From Bryobacteraceae bacterium (GTDB lineage Bacteria > Acidobacteriota > Terriglobia > Bryobacterales > Bryobacteraceae): a DNA stretch of 64,000 nucleotides. Below the pieces are notes generated by a model. The model was not told the origin of the DNA. It did no database searches and saw only the letters and a program-made list of their open reading frames with translations. Shown here piece after piece: positions 59,864-64,000 of the stretch (positions are counted from its first letter, which is position 1; each line of letters starts with the position of its first letter). The DNA is taken from the NCBI GenBank assembly GCA_026129905.1, contig JAHCHE010000014.1:62001-126000 (forward strand). Reading direction: 5' to 3'. The translations under genes and the position numbers were made by a program.

Positions 59864-60745
59864 ATGACGCTTATCGAACGACGAAGCTTCCTCGGGATTT
59901 TGGCCGCTTGCGCGGCGGGGGGCGCAGAGACATTGCCAAATCGCCCGAAGGTTCCGGGAACGCTGAGCCTGCGCGCGCGGCGGCGCACCAACCGGGTCGG
60001 GAGCGCGAAGGACCGCGTGAGCGAGCAGACGCTGCGGTGGGAAGCGGCGCGGACGGCCATCGTCATCTGCGACATGTGGGATTCCCATACGTGCAGCCTG
60101 TCGGCGCAGCGCGTGGCGGCGATGGCGCCGCGGATGAACCAGGCGATCAACGCGGCGCGAAGTCTCGGCGTGACGATCGTCCACGCGCCCAGCGAGACGA
60201 TGCGGCACTACGAAGGAACGCCGTGGCGGAGGCGGATGCAGCAGGCGCCGGCGGCGCCCTCGCCCATCGAGATTCTGGCGCGCTGCCCGCGCGAGCCCGA
60301 GGAAACCCGCGACTTCCCCATCGACGACACGGCGGGCGGCTGCGACGATCCGATCCTGAAGGAGTGGACGGGGCCCCTACCCTGGAGGCGCCAGCATCCG
60401 GCCATCGACATCGTGGGGTTCGACGGCATCAGCGACAGCGGCCAGGAGATTTACAGCTTCGCGAAGCAGGAGGGCATCACGAACATCGCCCTGATGGGCG
60501 TACACACCAACATCTGCATTCTCAACCGCTCGTTCGGCGTCCGGCAGATGACGCGGCTCGGCTTCCAGGTTGTCCTGGTGCGCGACCTCACCGACGCGAT
60601 GTACGATCCGCGGCGGCGGCCGTACGTCAGCCACGCGCGGGGCACGGAACTGGTGATCGAGCATATCGAAGCGAAGTGGTGCCCGTCGATCCTGAGCGAG
60701 GACCTGACGCGGGTGATTCCCGGGACGGACGGACCGGCGAGCTAG
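59864..60745 (+). CDS. exported isochorismatase-family cysteine hydrolase
   Basis: GGGGGG just before the ATG at 59864 can serve as the ribosome site. The 293-residue product starts with a Tat-like signal (MTLIERRSFLGILAACAAGG). The catalytic acid is probably Asp70 in 'AIVICDMWDSHTCSLSAQRV' and the nucleophile Cys218 in 'IALMGVHTNICILNRSFGVR'. An insertion around residues 150-180 ('RDFPIDDTAGGCDDPILKEW') enlarges the usual 200-residue fold. The family includes nicotinamidases, N-carbamoylsarcosine amidases and isochorismatases. Export argues against a nicotinamidase role. The substrate is unknown. Confidence 0.85.
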   Translation: MTLIERRSFLGILAACAAGGAETLPNRPKVPGTLSLRARRRTNRVGSAKDRVSEQTLRWEAARTAIVICDMWDSHTCSLSAQRVAAMAPRMNQAINAARSLGVTIVHAPSETMRHYEGTPWRRRMQQAPAAPSPIEILARCPREPEETRDFPIDDTAGGCDDPILKEWTGPLPWRRQHPAIDIVGFDGISDSGQEIYSFAKQEGITNIALMGVHTNICILNRSFGVRQMTRLGFQVVLVRDLTDAMYDPRRRPYVSHARGTELVIEHIEAKWCPSILSEDLTRVIPGTDGPAS

Positions 60746-60762
60746 ACCGCCTCGCGCCGGAG

Positions 60763-61461
60763 ATGCTTGACCTGTCGCTCAGCGCGCGCATCGACGAGAT
60801 TGCGAAGGATCGGGCCGCGGGCGCGGCGGAACTGGCGCTGCGGGCGGCCGACGCGCTCCGGCTGGCGCGGGCGGACGAACTGGGCGAAGCCGCGCAAGCG
60901 ATCGTGCGGGCGCAGCCGGCCATGGCGTCCGTGTACAATGCGGCGCGGGCGGCGCTCGGCGGCCGGCTGGAGGAATTCACGGAGCGGCTTCGGCGCTCCA
61001 GCGAGGCGATCGCGCGGAAAGCGGCGGGCCTGATCCGCGGCAAGGCCGTGCTGACCCATTCGTACAGCTCGACCGTGGCGAGGGCGCTTCGGGAAGGAGG
61101 TCCGTCGCGGGTAATCTGCACGGAGTCGCTGCCCGGCGGAGAGGGACGGAGAACGGCGGCGCTGGCGGGAGGGGATTTCATAGCGGACGCGGCCGTCTAT
61201 TCCGCGCTGGCTGACGTGGATGTCGTCGTGGTCGGCGCGGACGCGGTTACGCCGGATGCCGTGATTAACAAGGTGGGCACGGCGCTGATGGTCCTTGCGG
61301 CCCGCGAGCGGGGCAAACCGGCCTGGGCATTGTGCGGCGTGGACAAGTTCGTCTCGTCCGAGTGGCAGCCGCGGCTTGGCGAGCTGTTCGAGCCGACGCC
61401 GCGAGACTGGTTCACAGGCATCGTCGACGATTCGTCGGCCGAGCCGGACCAGGGAGGATAG
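60763..61461 (+). CDS. eIF2B alpha/beta/delta-like (IF-2B family) protein
   Basis: The ATG at 60763 is 18 bases after the previous stop; the frame is open far upstream through the preceding genes but only as shadow. The 232-residue protein has the IF-2B/MtnA/ribose-1,5-bisphosphate-isomerase type C-terminal fold: 'GKAVLTHSYSSTVARAL', 'VICTESLPGGEGRRTAALA', 'VDVVVVGADAVTPDAVINKV' and 'GTALMVLAARERGKPAWALC'. In bacteria such proteins are usually sugar-phosphate isomerases rather than translation factors. It is shorter than MtnA and lacks the N-terminal domain in full. The exact reaction is not predictable. Confidence 0.82.
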   Translation: MLDLSLSARIDEIAKDRAAGAAELALRAADALRLARADELGEAAQAIVRAQPAMASVYNAARAALGGRLEEFTERLRRSSEAIARKAAGLIRGKAVLTHSYSSTVARALREGGPSRVICTESLPGGEGRRTAALAGGDFIADAAVYSALADVDVVVVGADAVTPDAVINKVGTALMVLAARERGKPAWALCGVDKFVSSEWQPRLGELFEPTPRDWFTGIVDDSSAEPDQGG

Positions 61462-61535
61462 CAGGCGGCGAACCTGGGCGCTATAGAAGCGACTCATTAG
61501 ATTAGAGCCTCTCGATTCCTCCAAACAATAAGGAC

Positions 61536-61772
61536 ATGGCGGATTGGCAGAAATATTTGAGCCGGAACCCGGAGATCTGTGGAGGCGAGCTGTGCGCGAA
61601 AGGGACCAGAATTCCGGTCACGGTCATCCTTGACAGCCTCGGCGAGGGCTCCACTACAGAGACGATCCTGACCAGCTACCCGTCGCTAAGGCCGGAGCAC
61701 ATCCAGGCATCGTTGGCGTATGCGGCGGAATTGGCGCACGAGGAGCGCCTGCTACCGCTCAGGGCGTCGTGA
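61536..61772 (+). CDS. DUF433 antitoxin
   Basis: This 78-residue protein shows the DUF433 signature 'NPEICGGELCAKGTRIPVTV', then 'ILDSLGEGSTTETILTSYPS' and 'LRPEHIQASLAYAAELAH'. DUF433 proteins are helix-turn-helix antitoxins paired with DUF5615 PIN-like toxins. The stop codon overlaps the GTG of the toxin frame (GTGA), showing the expected coupled pair. Its toxin partner is broken by frameshifts, so this antitoxin appears to be an orphan in function. Confidence 0.85.
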   Translation: MADWQKYLSRNPEICGGELCAKGTRIPVTVILDSLGEGSTTETILTSYPSLRPEHIQASLAYAAELAHEERLLPLRAS

Positions 61773-61994
61773 AATTCAAGATCGACGAGAACCTGCCAAG
61801 CGAGTTGGCCGCCGACCTACGCGATTTGGGCCACGAGGCGGATACTGTGAAAGCCTTGTGGGCGCAAAGGACCCGGATTTGATAGCGGTGGTCGCGTCGG
61901 AGAATAGAGTTCTACTTACGCTGGACAGGGCATCGCGAATCTTCAGCAGTATCCGGCCGAGCAGGACCAGAAGGATAGGGGACAGCGAGCATGA
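61769..61994 (+). pseudogene. DUF5615 PIN-like toxin broken by two frameshifts
   Basis: From the GTG at 61769 the frame reads 'VKFKIDENLPSELAADLRDL' and 'GHEADTVKA', the normal DUF5615 start, then runs into a stop. The next frame continues 'LVGAKDPDLIAVVASENRVL' and 'LTLDR'. A further shift recovers 'GIANLQQYPAEQDQ' and a stop at 61992-61994. Together these give most of a DUF5615 toxin, including the 'DENLP' and 'DPDLI' blocks, but the full protein cannot be made. Its last part is also shortened. Confidence 0.8.
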
Positions 61995-62079
61995 GACGAC
62001 TCCAGTTTCGATCCGATGTCCACACTCGGGTGCGGGTTCTCCGTTCCCAACTTCCGTATGGCGGACCGTTGCGAACCCT

Positions 62080-62400
62080 TCACTCACGGCGCGCTTCGCG
62101 GCGAAGCCCCTCGTGCACCAGCATTTTGAGGAGGGTCTGGTATCCGATGCCCCTTCGCGTTGCGAGTTCTCGGGCCTTGGCTACATCGGGTTCGGGCAAG
62201 CGCAAAGCGATTTGGACGCTGGCCACCTTCGTTAGCCGACCGATAAGGCGCGAACCCCTCGGCGCGCCGCCCTTTTTCACGGTTCCGGCCGCCTTCTGCT
62301 TTACGAACTCCCGGCCTTCGCGGCTGGCCCACCAGTCCGCCTCCTGTGCCTCGTTGACGAACTTGGGCATCACGATCGGTTTCTTTTTCATCACCTTCAC
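62080..62400 (-). CDS. BrnA-like/CopG-type antitoxin
   Basis: The 106-residue protein has a basic N-terminus ('KKKPIVMPKFVNEAQEADWW'). Near the C-terminus is a ribbon-helix-helix segment, 'VQIALRLPEPDVAKARELAT' followed by 'RRGIGYQTLLKMLVHEGL'. This is the BrnA/CopG-like antitoxin plan. Its ATG overlaps the stop of the upstream toxin gene (62397-62400). In BrnTA systems the toxin gene comes first, as here. It would bind the toxin and repress the operon. Confidence 0.8.
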   Translation of the reverse strand: MKVMKKKPIVMPKFVNEAQEADWWASREGREFVKQKAAGTVKKGGAPRGSRLIGRLTKVASVQIALRLPEPDVAKARELATRRGIGYQTLLKMLVHEGLRREARRE

Positions 62401-62699
62401 TCCCCTCGCAAGCGCCGGGCGAGGTAATCCTTCTTCTGCCCGGCATCGAGGTCGTACGCGGTCACGACTCGGATCGTTTCGCCGCGCTCAACCAGTACCA
62501 CGGCCAGCAGCCGTCCGGAATCCGTCTCGCCGTAATACACGTAGCGCGCTTCCCCCTCCACGTCTTGCTCGTAGATCGGGATCGGGGCGTTCGACAGCGC
62601 TTTCTCGACTTCTTCAGCCTTGATCCGGTGCGCCCGAATCTTACGCAGATTGTTTGCGTCCCAGTCGAACACCGCATCTCCATTGTATATGCATTGCAT
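62397..62699 (-). CDS. BrnT-family ribonuclease toxin
   Basis: The 100-residue protein fits BrnT: 'FDWDANNLRKIRAHRIKAEE' at the N-terminus, then 'ARYVYYGETDSGRLLAVVLV' and 'ERGETIRVVTAYDLDAGQ'. BrnT is a RelE-like mRNA interferase induced by stress. The frame is intact and ends in an overlap with the antitoxin gene. It is the only toxin-antitoxin pair in the window without a visible lesion. The ATG at 62699 adds about ten residues to the usual BrnT start, so translation might begin later. Confidence 0.82.
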   Translation of the reverse strand: MQCIYNGDAVFDWDANNLRKIRAHRIKAEEVEKALSNAPIPIYEQDVEGEARYVYYGETDSGRLLAVVLVERGETIRVVTAYDLDAGQKKDYLARRLRGE

Positions 62700-62905
62700 G
62701 ACTGCTGGAAGACGGGGAGCGGTGAAAGGCCAATCGGACGCCGAATCGCTCCTGGATGACGCCCCACTCGGAAACCGACCTCAAATCCAGGCGCTTTCCG
62801 ATAGCGCCTGTAGCATCCCGGGTTGTTGCCACGCGTAGAAGTGTGGCCGACGGAAGTCCCCATTTGACGCAAGCTGCGCAGCGAAGAGGCCGCCACGCGG
62901 AACGG

Positions 62906-63313
62906 TCAGAGAAGCTCGGTGGCCAGGGGCTCCGTGTCGACGGACGCCGGGGCGGCGCCGTTGGCCGCTTCCGCTAGAGGGCGCGAGTGGGAAGAGGAGA
63001 GGTAGTTCAACAGTTGTTCTTCCGAGCCGTCGAAGAAAGAGTCGACAAATTCCTTGAGGGCGAGATGGCGGAGGGCATCGCGGTCGACGCGCGGCTTGTA
63101 GGTGAAGGAGCGGCCGGTCTTCCGGCGCTCGGCGGCGCCGCGTTTCACCAGGCGGTCGAGCACGGTCATCACGGTGGTATAGGCCAAGTTGCGATTCTCG
63201 GTCACCATCCGGCGCACGTCTTTCACGGTGCCGTCGCCGATTCTCCACAGCGCCTTGAGACACTCCAGTTCCAGCGGCGGAGGAATGTCGCGCGGAGCGG
63301 CGTGGTTGCGCAT
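62906..63313 (-). CDS. BlaI/MecI/CopY-type transcriptional repressor
   Basis: I use the ATG at 63313 (MRNHAAPRDIPPPLELECLK) because it lies one base past the upstream stop and leaves out a repetitive 'SRAKPR' leader that is only the shadow of an 18-bp repeat. The 135-residue product has the family winged helix: 'LKALWRIGDGTVKDVRRMVT', 'LAYTTVMTVLDRLVKRGAAE' and 'RRKTGRSFTYKPRVDRD'. BlaI-type repressors are usually inactivated by a BlaR1-like membrane protease, but none is adjacent. It likely controls its own operon with the exonuclease-like gene upstream. Confidence 0.85.
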   Translation of the reverse strand: MRNHAAPRDIPPPLELECLKALWRIGDGTVKDVRRMVTENRNLAYTTVMTVLDRLVKRGAAERRKTGRSFTYKPRVDRDALRHLALKEFVDSFFDGSEEQLLNYLSSSHSRPLAEAANGAAPASVDTEPLATELL

Positions 63314-63314
63314 C

Positions 63315-64000
63315 CTATGGCTCTTTCTTGAGGGCGTCCTTGAGCCGTTCGCCGAACAGGGACATCGGGCGAGGCTGGGAACGGGCTTCGCGCGGGACCG
63401 AGGCTTCGCGCGGGACCGAGGCTTCGCGCGGGACCGGGGCTTCGCGCGGGACCGGAGCTGCACGCGGGACCGAAGCTTCGCGCGGGACGGGAACTTCGCT
63501 CGGCGCCGGGGGAAGGCCCGGTTGCGGAGCTTCGGCCGCGACGGCAGCGGCGGCGGGAACAGCCTCCGGCGCGGGGCCGTTCGCGGCCGGGGCGGGCTCG
63601 ACAGGCGCGGAGCGGGCGGCGACGACCGGGACAGCCTCCTGGAGGTACTTGTCCTTCTTCAGGAGAGACCGCTCCAGCGCGCGGCAGAGTCCGGTCCAGC
63701 AACCGTCGACGTGCTGATCCCGGTCAATGGCCGTGCGCACCGCCTGCATCTTCGAATCCATGTTATCGAGGTAATGCAGCATGAGGGCTTCGGCGAAGAC
63801 GGGAACCTTCGAGGCGCCGAACTCCAGCTCGCCGTGATGGCTCAGGATCATGTGCTCGAGGAGGCTGCGCAGGCGCGGCGGAAAATCGGGCATCGCGCGC
63901 AGCTTGTCGTCGATCAGGCGCAGGCCGAGCATGATGTGGCCCAGCAGTTGGCCGTCGTCGGTATAGCCGAAGCTGCGCCGGTAGGAGAGTTCCTGAATTT
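63315..64000 (-). CDS. YhaM-like 3'-5' exoribonuclease, 5' end outside window
   Basis: The minus-strand frame is open to the window edge, so the N-terminus (expected OB-fold and start of the HD domain) is missing. The visible HD-domain part reads 'QLLGHIMLGLRLIDDKLRAM', then 'LRSLLEHMILSHHGELEFGA' and 'VFAEALMLHYLDNMDSKMQA', matching the YhaM/CMP-binding-factor family. The C-terminus is a long Ala/Pro tail. It ends in about nine six-residue repeats of the type 'PREASV' before a conserved-looking 'MSLFGERLKDALKK'. Translation is probably coupled to the repressor gene one base downstream. Confidence 0.78.
   Translation of the reverse strand, partial: IQELSYRRSFGYTDDGQLLGHIMLGLRLIDDKLRAMPDFPPRLRSLLEHMILSHHGELEFGASKVPVFAEALMLHYLDNMDSKMQAVRTAIDRDQHVDGCWTGLCRALERSLLKKDKYLQEAVPVVAARSAPVEPAPAANGPAPEAVPAAAAVAAEAPQPGLPPAPSEVPVPREASVPRAAPVPREAPVPREASVPREASVPREARSQPRPMSLFGERLKDALKKEP
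63385..63492 (-). repeat. 18-bp in-frame minisatellite in the YhaM-like tail
   Basis: On the + strand 'gcttcgcgcgggaccg' recurs about every 18 bases with small changes (gag, ggg, gaa), coding for PREASV/PREAPV/PRAAPV hexapeptides on the minus strand. The copy number could vary by slippage without breaking the frame. Confidence 0.85.

Noticed and set aside
58480-60762. Long + strand open frame upstream of the eIF2B-like start
   Set aside because: It overlaps CehA and isochorismatase genes in another frame and reads as Arg/Gly/Ala-rich shadow. Only the part after 60763 is real.
63314-63463. N-terminal extension of the BlaI-type repressor with SRAKPR repeats
   Set aside because: The repeats are the shadow of the 18-bp minisatellite that codes in the upstream gene. 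The ATG at 63313 matches family length.

Overview
The window is GC-rich, densely coded bacterial DNA. It most resembles an acidobacterium of the Solibacter/Bryobacter type (Acidobacteriota, Bryobacterales-like). This is inferred from gene content: an Oar-like TonB-dependent receptor with a carboxypeptidase-regulatory N-terminus, two CBM9/DUF5916 outer-membrane proteins, many secreted hydrolases with Sec or Tat signals, FmdB, RodZ, and a protein of the 'ANRANALKSTGP' family common in acidobacteria. No rRNA, tRNA or CRISPR array was seen.

Layout. 0-7.7 kb: two related secreted proteins flank a secreted glycosidase-like protein, then a GT4 glycosyltransferase, FmdB, a degenerate tandem cyclase-fold protein and an SDR dehydrogenase. 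7.7-9.8 kb: a small accessory island with a decayed Doc toxin locus, a DUF3883 nuclease-like protein and a VapBC pair whose antitoxin is frameshifted. 9.9-15.6 kb: threonine dehydrogenase, a Gfo/Idh/MocA oxidoreductase, a DUF5916 protein and a methyltransferase. 15.57-17.84 kb: a MITE-like palindromic unit abutted by a complete insertion sequence (DUF6788 protein plus DDE transposase, CTAG target duplication). 17.8-23.8 kb: a second DUF5916 protein and the large TonB receptor. 23.8-25.3 kb: a one-gene unit bounded by short inverted repeats, possibly an undescribed mobile element. 25.4-30.1 kb: RodZ, divergent from an overlapping cluster of a glycosyltransferase, two methyltransferases and an M28 peptidase/cyclase. 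30-33.5 kb: a membrane protein, a phosphoesterase and a PIG-L deacetylase. 33.6-39.1 kb: a DAB-type inorganic-carbon uptake operon (DabA plus two NuoL/M-like subunits). 39.3-41.8 kb: a STAND NTPase with near-identical 120-bp TPR repeats. 42-45.6 kb: an unknown acidobacterial protein and a beta-helix protein. 45.9-49.3 kb: an AlgE-like porin divergent from nrfHA (ammonifying nitrite reductase). 49.3-61.5 kb: secreted hydrolases (SGNH fusion, tannase, GGT, CehA/McbA, isochorismatase) and an eIF2B-like protein. 61.5-64 kb: a DUF433/DUF5615 module with a broken toxin, an intact BrnTA-like pair, a BlaI-type repressor and the end of a YhaM-like exonuclease.

As a system, the window suggests a soil heterotroph that scavenges glycans and aromatic esters, may take up CO2/bicarbonate, and can reduce nitrite to ammonium. 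The most unusual material is in the gaps. Dispersed tandem-hairpin elements keep their fold while their stems change sequence. Three of four toxin-antitoxin loci are broken by frameshifts. There is also the candidate new single-gene mobile element.
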